64,000 bases of DNA from Orlajensenia leifsoniae (lineage in GTDB: Bacteria; Actinomycetota; Actinomycetes; Actinomycetales; Microbacteriaceae), in contig NZ_SPQZ01000006.1 of assembly GCF_004570845.1 (NCBI RefSeq), positions 1 through 64,000 on the forward strand, given 5' to 3'. Made by a program: the position numbers and the translations under genes. Positions 25,472-33,700 of this stretch are shown here, in pieces; positions within the stretch are counted from its first letter, which is position 1, and every line of letters starts with the position of its first letter. Below the pieces are notes generated by a model, which had not been told where the DNA came from, did no database searches, and saw only the letters and a program-made list of their open reading frames with translations.

Positions 25472-26755
25472 TCAGGAGACCTTCGCAGCGATGTCGGTGC
25501 GGAACTGCCCGCCCTCGAGGCCGATGCGGCCGAGGGCGTCGTAGGCACGGGCGCGCGCCTCGCCGAAGTCGGCTCCGACGGCGACGACGCTGAGCACGCG
25601 GCCGCCCGTGGCGACGAGCTCGCCGGCGGCATCGGTACCCTCCGCGCCGTGAGCCGTGGCCGCGTGGGCGAGGTGCACGCCGTCGACGGATGCGGCATCC
25701 GCGAGCCCGAAGAGGATGCGACCGGTGATCGGCGGCTCGGGGTAGTTCTCACTGGCGATGACGACGGTGACCGCCGCGGTGTCGGAGAAGACCGGGCGCT
25801 CGAGCTCGCCGAGGGTGCCCGTGGCTGCCGCGAACAGGAGTCCGGCGAGCGGCGTCTCGAGCCGGGGGAGCACGACCTGCGTCTCGGGGTCGCCGAACCG
25901 GGCGTTGAACTCGATGACGCGGATGCCCTTCGACGTGAGGATGAGCCCGCAGTAGAGCAGGCCGACGAAGGGAGTGCCCTCGGCGGCGAGCTGGCGCACA
26001 GTGGGGAGCGCGATGGTCTCGATGACCTCGTCGACGAAGGCCTGCTCCGAGCCGAACTCGTCGGTGAGCCAGGGCAGCGGCGAGTAGGCGCCCATGCCTC
26101 CGGTGTTGGGGCCGGCGTCGCCGTCGAGGAGGCGCTTGAAGTCCTGTGCCGGGGAGAGGGGCAGCACGTGCTCGCCGTCGGAGAGCAGGAACAGCGAGAC
26201 CTCCTGGCCGTCGAGGAACTCCTCGATCAGCACGCCTCCCCGCGGAGCCCATTGGGCGGCGTGGGCGACGGCCGCGGCGCGATCGCTCGTCACGAGCACG
26301 CCCTTGCCGGCGGCGAGGCCGTCGGCCTTCACGACGTAGGGGGCACCGAACTCGTCGAGGGCGGCGGATGCCTCCTCCACCGAGGCTGCACGCACGGCGC
26401 GGCCGGTCGGAACGCCCGCGGCGTCCATGATGCGCTTGGCGAAGGTCTTCGATCCCTCGAGGGCGGCCGCGGCCTGATCGGGGCCGAACACGGGAATCCC
26501 GGCGGCGCGCACGGCATCGGCGACGCCGGCCACGAGGGGGGCCTCAGGTCCGACGACGACGAGGTCGACGCCGTGCTCGACCGCGAGTGCGGCGACGGCA
26601 TCCGGATTCTCCGCGTCGATCGGGAAGACGGGAACGTCGCCGGCGATGCCCGCGTTGCCGGGAGCGGCGATGACCTCGTGGCCGGCGGCATCCGCGAGCA
26701 GTGCGGTGATGATGGCGTGCTCGCGCGCGCCCGGGCCCAGAACGAGAATCTTCAC
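25472..26755 (-). CDS. purD: Phosphoribosylamine-glycine ligase (GAR synthetase)
   Basis: 427 residues, an ATP-grasp enzyme that makes glycinamide ribonucleotide. It begins VKILVLGPGAREHAI, with PGNAGIAGDVPVFPID, FAKRIMDAAGVPT, LYCGLILTSKGIRVIEFNARFGDPETQVVLPRL as the ATP-grasp metal site. The GTG at 26755 has TTGAGGG right before it; the frame runs open to 26893 but that extension crosses a palindromic element and has no family similarity. Confidence 0.96.
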   Translation of the reverse strand: MKILVLGPGAREHAIITALLADAAGHEVIAAPGNAGIAGDVPVFPIDAENPDAVAALAVEHGVDLVVVGPEAPLVAGVADAVRAAGIPVFGPDQAAAALEGSKTFAKRIMDAAGVPTGRAVRAASVEEASAALDEFGAPYVVKADGLAAGKGVLVTSDRAAAVAHAAQWAPRGGVLIEEFLDGQEVSLFLLSDGEHVLPLSPAQDFKRLLDGDAGPNTGGMGAYSPLPWLTDEFGSEQAFVDEVIETIALPTVRQLAAEGTPFVGLLYCGLILTSKGIRVIEFNARFGDPETQVVLPRLETPLAGLLFAAATGTLGELERPVFSDTAAVTVVIASENYPEPPITGRILFGLADAASVDGVHLAHAATAHGAEGTDAAGELVATGGRVLSVVAVGADFGEARARAYDALGRIGLEGGQFRTDIAAKVS

Positions 26756-26778
26756 GCCCTCAAGGGTAGGGGATGCGC

Positions 26779-26836
26779 CGAGTTGCCCACTTCCGCCAGT
26801 CGTGAGCGCCCGGCACTGGCTGAAGTGGGCAACTCG
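26779..26836. repeat. Perfect-armed palindrome between purD and the SCP2-like gene
   Basis: CGAGTTGCCCACTTC (26779-26793) is exactly complementary to GAAGTGGGCAACTCG (26822-26836), and GCCAGT/ACTGGC extends the stem to about 22 bp with one mismatch. It lies in the 121-base divergent gap between purD and the next gene, so it is more likely a regulatory or repeat element than a terminator. Confidence 0.8.
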
Positions 26837-26876
26837 ACGGGTGCGGGGACGGGCGGGGGCGCGGGAGGATGGAGCC

Positions 26877-27239
26877 ATGGGACGCGCGCGCATCGATGAG
26901 GGTCAGGGGCTGGCCGCCCTGCGGTCGTGGCAGGCGGATGCGGCATCCGCGAGCCGCGACACGAAGGCCATGGCCGTGCGATTCACGCTGCAGGCGCTCG
27001 CCGATCGTGCTCCGGGCAACACCGTCGAGGTGCGGGTTCCGCCGTTCGGGGCGACGCAGTGCATCGAGGGACCCCGGCACACGCGCGGAACGCCGCCGAA
27101 CGTCATCGAGACGGATGCGGCGACCTGGCTCGCGCTCGCCACGGGCGCCGAGGCCTGGGACGACGCTCTGGGGTCCGGCCGGGTGCACGCCTCGGGTCAG
27201 CGTGCGCAGCTCGACGGGCTGCTGCCGGTGGTGCGGTAG
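26877..27239 (+). CDS. SCP2-like sterol-carrier family protein
   Basis: 120 residues. The segment FTLQALADRAPGNTVEVRVPPFGATQCIEGPRHTRGTPPNVIETDAATWLALATG, followed by a WDDALGSGRVHASGQRAQL stretch, matches the small actinobacterial sterol-carrier-family proteins commonly found near purine genes. These are lipid-binding in fold; the ligand is unknown. ATG at 26877 follows GGAG closely. Transcribed away from purD. Confidence 0.8.
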   Translation: MGRARIDEGQGLAALRSWQADAASASRDTKAMAVRFTLQALADRAPGNTVEVRVPPFGATQCIEGPRHTRGTPPNVIETDAATWLALATGAEAWDDALGSGRVHASGQRAQLDGLLPVVR

Positions 27240-27273
27240 CTGCGGTGCCTGCGCTTCGAACGCCGACTTCGTC

Positions 27274-27303
27274 GGGTTCTCACCGAGCGCGCCGTGAGAA
27301 CCC
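27274..27303 (+). terminator. Hairpin after the SCP2-like gene
   Basis: GGGTTCTCAC (27274-27283) pairs perfectly with GTGAGAACCC (27294-27303) around a 10-base loop, 34 bases after the stop codon. No T-tract follows; the family B palindrome begins at once. Confidence 0.55.
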
Positions 27304-27405
27304 GCTCGCTGAGGACCGAGCGCAGCGACCGTCCGAAGCGCTTCGGGGTCGCGGCTCGTAGAAGCGCTTCGGCCGCGGACTCCGTCCGGGCCTCAGCGAG
27401 CGGGG
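27300..27405. repeat. Family B palindromic repeat, full copy (B3)
   Basis: About 106 bp. Left arm CCCGCTCGCTGAGGACCG ... CCGAAGCGCTTCGG and right arm CGCTTCGGCCGCGGACTCCG ... CCTCAGCGAGCGGGG are complementary. It lies between the converging SCP2-like gene and hmuV. Confidence 0.85.
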
Positions 27406-27431
27406 CAGGCGAGGGTGGTCGGGGGTGCGGC

Positions 27432-28277
27432 TCACCGCAGCGGCAGGATCAGCGGCGCCCCCGTGCGCGGATGCGGGATCACCTCGACCGGCTGCCCGTA
27501 GACCTCCGAGATGCGCTCGCCCGTGAGAACGGCATCCGGGCTCCCGGATGCCACCACTCGCCCACCGGCGAGCAGCGTGATGCGATCGGCATACGCCGCC
27601 GCCAGGTTGAGGTCGTGCAGCACGACCACCACGGTGTCGCCCGACCGCGAGCGGGCCCGGGCTATGCGCAGCACGTCCTCCTGGTGGCGCAGGTCGAGCG
27701 CCGCCGTCGGCTCATCGAGCAGCAGCGTCGGCGCGGCCTGGGCGAGCACGCGGGCCAGGGCGACCCTGGCACGCTCGCCGCCCGACAGCGACGGCACGGT
27801 GCGCCCCAAGAGATGGGCGACGTCGGTCTGGACGAGGGCCGCGGCGATCAATCGCTCATCGTCGTCCTCGGCGGAGGTGCCTCGCCACGGCGCGCGCCCC
27901 ATGGCCACGACCTCGCCCACGGTGAAGGGGAAGAACACGTCGTGCTGCTGGAGGAGGACGGCACGGGTGCGTGCCAGCTCGCGCAGGCGCCACGATCCGA
28001 TCGGCCGCCCTTCCACCTGCACGCTGCCGGATGCCGCAGGCCTGTCGCCGGCGAGCACTCCGAGCAGCGTCGACTTGCCGGCACCGTTCGGTCCGATGAG
28101 AGCGTGCACCTCGCCGGGCCGGGCGTCGAAGTCGACGCCGTCGAGCAGGGTGGCGCCGTCGATGACGACGCCGACGCCCTGGGCGGCGAGAGCAGGTGCG
28201 AGAGTTGAGGCCAGGGCCGGGTCGGGCCCGGCATCCGTCACCGGAAGCGCGCCGGACGCGCTCGCCTGAGCGGTCAT
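27432..28277 (-). CDS. hmuV: Hemin ABC transporter ATP-binding protein
   Basis: 281 residues. Walker A GPNGAGKST at 62-70, Q-loop region LLQQHDVFFPF, signature LSGGERARVALAR, Walker B LLLDEPTAALD and switch histidine in VVVLHDLNLAAAYAD. These and the position after hmuTU identify the ATPase of a FecCDE-type heme or siderophore importer. The first 35 residues are an Ala/Pro-rich extension. ATG overlaps the hmuU stop (ATGA). Confidence 0.92.
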   Translation of the reverse strand: MTAQASASGALPVTDAGPDPALASTLAPALAAQGVGVVIDGATLLDGVDFDARPGEVHALIGPNGAGKSTLLGVLAGDRPAASGSVQVEGRPIGSWRLRELARTRAVLLQQHDVFFPFTVGEVVAMGRAPWRGTSAEDDDERLIAAALVQTDVAHLLGRTVPSLSGGERARVALARVLAQAAPTLLLDEPTAALDLRHQEDVLRIARARSRSGDTVVVVLHDLNLAAAYADRITLLAGGRVVASGSPDAVLTGERISEVYGQPVEVIPHPRTGAPLILPLR

Positions 28278-29440
28278 GCCCAGCCCCCGGCCCGCCGCCG
28301 CGTGCGACGCAGCAGCCAGAAGAAGAACGGTCCGCCGATGAGCGAGGTGAGCAGGCCGATGGGCAGGTCGGCCATCGGCACGGCCGTGCGGGCCACGAGG
28401 TCGGCGGCGAGCAGCAGCACGGCCCCGCCGAGCACGCTGGCGGCGAGAAGGCCGCGATGCACCGGGCCGATGATCATGCGCATCAGGTGCGGCACCACGA
28501 GTCCGACGAACGCGATGATGCCCGCGAAGGCGACGGCCGCGCAGACCAGTACCGCGACGACGACGACCACGACGATGCGCACGCCCTCGACGTTGACGCC
28601 CAGGTGCCGGGCTCCGCGCTCCCCGAGCGAGAACAGGTCGAGGGTGCGCGCGAGCAGGAAGGCGACGACGAGCCCGGCGACGACCAGCGGCGCGACGACG
28701 GCGAACTGCTGCCAGCGCGATCCGTTCAGCGAGCCGAGCTGCCAGAACACGATCTGCTCCCGCGATCCGGCGTCACCCAGGAACATCAGCAGGGCGAGCG
28801 CGGCCCCGGCGAACGCGTTCACGGCGATGCCGGTGAGCACCAGCGTCACGACCTCGGTCTTGCCGCCCGAGCGGCTCGACAGGTAGACGAACAGGGTGGT
28901 CACGAGGCCGGCGGCGAAGGCTGCCACGGCGATGGTCCACTCGCCGAGGAAGGCCCAGCCGAACACGATCGAGGCCGCCGCGCCCAGGGCCGCGCCCGAC
29001 GAGACTCCCACGACGCCGGGCTCGGCGAGCGGGTTCGCGAAGACCGCCTGCATGAGGGTTCCGGCTGCGGCGAGGGCCGCTCCGATGACCACGGCCATCA
29101 TGATGCGGGGAAAACGGATGCTCCAGAGCGCGGCATCGGTCGTCGGAACCGCGGCGGCGGGCACGTCGACGCCGAGGCCGCGCAGCAGCGAGTTCCACAC
29201 CTCGCCCGGCGAGATGGGCAACTGCCCGCTGCACGCGGCCAGCAGCATGACGCCGACGAGCGTCACGGCGAGGCCGGCGAACAGGATCGCCGCTCGAGTG
29301 GGGCGGCGTCGGGGTGCGGATGCGGCGGCCGGCGCGGCTGGTGAGGCTGGCGCGGCCGGGGATGGCTCGGCGCGGCTCGGCGATGCGGGGGAGGACGGCG
29401 GGGTGACGGCATCCGTCACCAGGTCACTCACTCGACTCAC
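28274..29440 (-). CDS. hmuU: Hemin ABC transporter permease (FecCD family)
   Basis: 388 residues. After a 45-residue Ala/Pro-rich cytosolic lead there are about ten membrane helices with the FecCD landmarks PRIMMAVVIGAALAAAGTLMQAVFANPLAEPGVVGVSSGA and GIIAFVGLVVPHLMR. It forms the membrane channel for heme uptake. The GTG at 29440 lies inside the hmuT end (17-base overlap), with GAGGA before it, so translation of the three hmu genes is coupled. Confidence 0.93.
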   Translation of the reverse strand: MSRVSDLVTDAVTPPSSPASPSRAEPSPAAPASPAAPAAASAPRRRPTRAAILFAGLAVTLVGVMLLAACSGQLPISPGEVWNSLLRGLGVDVPAAAVPTTDAALWSIRFPRIMMAVVIGAALAAAGTLMQAVFANPLAEPGVVGVSSGAALGAAASIVFGWAFLGEWTIAVAAFAAGLVTTLFVYLSSRSGGKTEVVTLVLTGIAVNAFAGAALALLMFLGDAGSREQIVFWQLGSLNGSRWQQFAVVAPLVVAGLVVAFLLARTLDLFSLGERGARHLGVNVEGVRIVVVVVVAVLVCAAVAFAGIIAFVGLVVPHLMRMIIGPVHRGLLAASVLGGAVLLLAADLVARTAVPMADLPIGLLTSLIGGPFFFWLLRRTRRRAGGWA

Positions 29441-30590
29441 CGGAATCCTCGGCTGCGCCCGCCACGGGACCCGAGGCCTCGGGGGCGTAGATCGCCCGGG
29501 CGAGTGCGTCGAGCACCTGGGCGCTGCGCGGCCCGAAGCTCAGGATGTCGGTGTCGTTCATGTCGACGAAGCGGCGGTTCTCGCCGGCGGGGGTCGCGGC
29601 CAGCGCCGGCACGGCCTCGAGCAGGCCGTCGACGCCGTCGACCGACTCGAGGCCCTTCGTCATGAGCAGCACCACATCGGGCGCCGCCTGGATGAGGGCT
29701 TCGGCGGTGACAGGGCGCATGCCCGTCCAGCCGATCTCGCCGGCGACGTCGACGCCGTCGAGGGCGCGGATGAGGGAGTCGGCGCCGGACTCCTCGCCGA
29801 ACAGGTAGTAGACGCCCGCAGAACCGCGCACGTAGAGGAACAGGATGCGCGGCCTGTCGGCGGCCTCGGTCGGGGCGACGGCGTCGATCTCGGCGCGCAC
29901 GGCGGCGACCTCCTTCTCGACACGAGTGGTGAGGGCCGAGCCCGTGTCGTCGACCCCGAGGGCGGCCGCCACCTGGGCCACGAGCTCGCCCACGGTCTCG
30001 ATGCTGCGCTCCTTCGTGACGATCACGACGGGGATGCCGGCGTCACGCAACTGCGCGATCACGTCGCGCGGGCCGAGCGTGGTGTCGGTGATCACCACCG
30101 TGGGCGCGAGGGCGATGATCGGCTCGGCCGAGAGGGTGTGGCCGTCGGCGGTGACGACGGGGAGGTGCGCGGCCTCGGGGAAGCCCGTCGACCCGTCGCG
30201 ACCCACCACCCGGTCGCCGAGGCCGAGGCCGAAGACCGTGGCGGCGATGGCGCCGGTGATATCGAGCGGGAGGATGCGGGAGGCATCCGTCACGGTCACG
30301 CTCGTGCCCTGCGCATCGGTGAGAGTGACGGGCAGTTCGGGCTCGACGGTCGAGCTCACGGCCTCGACGTGCGCGTCGAGCAGGCAGGCGGTCGACGGCC
30401 CGTCGACGTCGGCGGGGTCGGGGGCGATCTCCAGCTCGGTGAGTGCCTGAGCCGATCCGATGCACTGGGGTTGCTCCTCGGCCACCGACGATGCGGCGGC
30501 GCACCCCGAGAGTGCGATGAGGGCGGCGACGGCCACGATCGCGGTGGGGAGGAGGCGGCGGTGGACGCGGCGGGCAGCAGGATTCAGCAT
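29424..30590 (-). CDS. hmuT: Hemin-binding lipoprotein HmuT
   Basis: 388 residues. A lipoprotein signal peptide ends at LSGC with Cys30 as the lipidated residue. The mature part is a TroA/BtuF-like binding protein (DRVVGRDGSTGFPEAAHLPVV, LAPTVVITD, PDVVLLMTKGLE, RSAQVLDALARAIY). It is followed by hmuU and hmuV. Two iron boxes lie just upstream, so it is expected to be induced by iron starvation. Heme is inferred from the HtaA neighbour; a siderophore remains possible. Confidence 0.9.
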   Translation of the reverse strand: MLNPAARRVHRRLLPTAIVAVAALIALSGCAAASSVAEEQPQCIGSAQALTELEIAPDPADVDGPSTACLLDAHVEAVSSTVEPELPVTLTDAQGTSVTVTDASRILPLDITGAIAATVFGLGLGDRVVGRDGSTGFPEAAHLPVVTADGHTLSAEPIIALAPTVVITDTTLGPRDVIAQLRDAGIPVVIVTKERSIETVGELVAQVAAALGVDDTGSALTTRVEKEVAAVRAEIDAVAPTEAADRPRILFLYVRGSAGVYYLFGEESGADSLIRALDGVDVAGEIGWTGMRPVTAEALIQAAPDVVLLMTKGLESVDGVDGLLEAVPALAATPAGENRRFVDMNDTDILSFGPRSAQVLDALARAIYAPEASGPVAGAAEDSGESSE

Positions 30591-30597
30591 GGCTTGA

Positions 30598-30617
30598 TTA
30601 GGTTAGCCTAACCTTAG
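30598..30617. promoter_or_regulatory. DtxR/IdeR iron box 1 (hmuT side)
   Basis: TTAGGTTAGCCTAACCTTA matches the 19-bp DtxR consensus TTAGGTTAGGCTAACCTAA at nearly all positions. It begins 8 bases upstream of the hmuT start codon, so iron-loaded regulator there would block the hmu operon. Confidence 0.9.
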
Positions 30618-30647
30618 AATTGACAACGGATGCCGGGTCTGGATACG

Positions 30648-30666
30648 TTAGGCAAGCCTAAGCTAA
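30648..30666. promoter_or_regulatory. DtxR/IdeR iron box 2 (HtaA side)
   Basis: TTAGGCAAGCCTAAGCTAA, a second near-consensus DtxR site 50 bases from the first, toward the large HtaA gene. One box for each divergent promoter is the simplest reading. Confidence 0.88.
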
Positions 30667-30755
30667 CTCAGGCGATCCACCCCTCGCAAACCCGCACGCG
30701 CCCGGCGAACAGTCGGTCTCCGCGTGCCTTCGTCCTGCCTTGGAGCATCCGCGTC

Positions 30756-33700
30756 GTGAATCACCCGCATCCGCCTTCCTCGACCTTCCGCCGGCTCCTC
30801 GCCGCGCTGACCGTGACTCTTCTGGCAGCCGGGGGTGTGTTCGCGACAGGTGCTCCGGCGCTCGCCGACGAGACCGTGGCGGTCTCGACGCCCACCGCGA
30901 CCGCCGAGCCGGCTCAGCCGATAGAGCCGACCGAGAAGTCCGAGCCGACGGAGCCGACCGAGTCGGCTGACGAGTCGGCCCCGGATGCCGCACCCGAGGA
31001 GACGCCTGCACCGGAGGTCTCGGCGCCAGCGGCCGAGCCCGCCCCCGTCGTCGAGCCCGCACCGGCCACCGACTCGGTGCCGGTGCCCGCGCCCACGGCT
31101 CCGACCATCGCTCCGAGCGCCTCGCCCAGCCCTGCGCCGTCATCCGCTCCTGTGCAGGCTCCTGCACCGAAGCCGGCGCAGGCCGCGCCGCTCGCCGCCG
31201 TGGCCGCAGCCCCGGTCATCGCCGTGACCCCGGCTCCGGCATCCGGTGGCGCCGTCACCGTGACAGGCAGTGGATTCGCCGGCGTCTCCCCGGGCATCTA
31301 TCTCGGCCTCGGGCCCGTGGGCCTCGCCGGCTTCTACGCCGGCAGCTCGAGCCTGGTCTCGAGCGAGACCGTCTGGATCGCCGTCGGAAACCCCGAGGGC
31401 GAATCCGGCGCCGGCAAGAGCGCGCCGATGCAGGCCGATGGAACCTTCTCGATCACCGTCACGGTTCCCGCGCCGAGCACCGCCGTCCCCGCCTACGCGC
31501 TCTACACCTCGAAGGCCCACGGCCAGGGCTTCAGCGACCCGAGCCAGAACGCGATCACCGCAGTCACCTACGCGCCGGCACCCCTGCCGACGCCCACGGT
31601 CACGGTCTCCAAGACGACGAACCTGAACCCTGCCGGTGACACCGTCACGGTGACGGGCTCGGGCTTCGTGCCGAACGCTCCCACCACCTCGGGCACCCGT
31701 CCGCCGCTGGCAGGGAAGTTCACCGGTGCCTACGTGACCTTCGGCCGTTTCGCCGACGTGTGGAAGCCGACCGAGAACGCCGCGACGAGTGCCCGCGTGG
31801 GCCTGCAGACGTACTGGGCCGTGAACGCTGAGGACATGGCAACGATCGGCGGCGCTGCTGCCGGTGCGATCGAGATCAAGCCCGACGGCACCTTCCAGGT
31901 CGAGGTTCCGGTGTCCGCAGTGAACTCGAAGGACCCGGGAACCGGCAACTACGGCATCTACACCTACCCCGGTGGCGGCGCGAAGTACGCCGCGTTCGAG
32001 ACCTACACGGCCCTGACGTTCGCGGCTCCGCTGCCGACCCCGATGGTCACGGTCTCCAAGACGACGAACCTGAACCCTGCCGGTGACACCGTCACGGTGA
32101 CGGGCTCGGGCTTCGTGCCGAACGCTCCCACGACGTCGGGCACGCGTCCGCCGCTGGCGGGGAAGTTCACCGGCGCCTACGTCACCTTCGGCCGTTTCGC
32201 CGACGTGTGGAAGCCGACCGAGAACGCCGCCACGAGTGCCCGAGTGGGCCTGCAGACGTACTGGGCCGTGAACGCCGCCGACATGGCGACGATCGGAGGC
32301 GCTGCCGCCGGTGCGATCGAGATCAAGCCCGACGGCACCTTCCAAGTCGAGGTGCCCGTGTCCGCGGTCAACCCGAAGGACCCGGGAACCGGCAACTACG
32401 GCATCTACACCTACCCCGGTGGCGGCGCGAAATACGCCGCGTTCGAGACCGCCACCTCTCTTGCCTTCGCCGACCCGACGCCGCAGCCCGAGCCCGACGT
32501 GGTCACGACGACCACTCTCGCGGTGTCGGATGCCGCTGTCACGGCCGGTAGCTCCGTCTCCCTCACAGCGACTGTCGCCCCGGCGACGGCATCCGGAACC
32601 GTCACCTTCTACGAAGGCTCCACGGCTCTCGGTGACGCCGTCCCCGTGAAGGACGGCATCGCGGCCTCGAGCGCGACGCTCGCAACAGTCGGCGCCGCGA
32701 AGCTCAGCGCCCGCTTCGCGCCGGCCGCGGGGTTCGCAGCCAGCACGTCGCCGGTCGTCACGGTGACGGTGTCGAGCGTCGTCGTTCCGCCGGTCACCCC
32801 AACCGAGAAGGGCTCGCTGACCTGGGGCATCGACGCGGACTTCCGCGCCTACGTCACCGGCCCCATCGCCTCGGGGTCCGTCACTCCGGGCACCGGAGCC
32901 ACCAGCGCAGGAGGAGCTTTCCGCTTCGCTCAGTCAGGGGGATCGTTCACGGCCACCACCGGCCGCGGCACGGCCGAGTACGCCGGCTCCGTGCGATTCA
33001 CAGGCCACGCAGGTGCGCTCGACCTGACCTTCTCCGACCCGATCCTGCGGGTCACGAGTGCCACCGCGGGGGTGTTGACCCTCTCGGTCAACGGCGCCCG
33101 CGTCGACTTCGCGACGGCGAACCTCAAGGCCGCGAAGCGCACCACGGTGAAGGGCGCCACGGTCTTCACCGACGCCCCGGTCACGCTGACCGCCGCCGGT
33201 GCCGCCGCGTTCGACGGCTTCTACCCGGCCGGTCGCAGCCTGTCGCCGCTCACCGCCGTCATCGGCGCTGCCACCGTCACGCCGGAGCCGCCGACCGATC
33301 TCGTCGCCACCACGACCACCCTCTCGGCATCGCAGAAGAGCGTGACCGCCGGAGCATCCGTCACCCTCACCGCGAAGGTCGCCCCGACGAATGCGAAAGG
33401 CTTCGTGACGTTCTACACCGGCGGGAAGGCCATCGGCACCCCGGTCGCGCTCTCCTCGAGCAGCGCGAAGACGACGGTGAAGCCGAGCACGGTCGGCGCC
33501 CACACCTTCACGGCGCGGTTCGCACCGGCCTCGGGTGTTGCCTTCGCCGCGAGCACCTCGAGCGCGGTCACCGTGACGGTCACAGGTGCCGTCGCGCCGC
33601 CGGTCGCGCCGACAGCACCGCCGGCATCCGACCCGACCTCGACAGGCTCTCTGCGCTGGGGCATCGACACGGCGTTCAGCTCCTACGTGACCGGCCCGAT

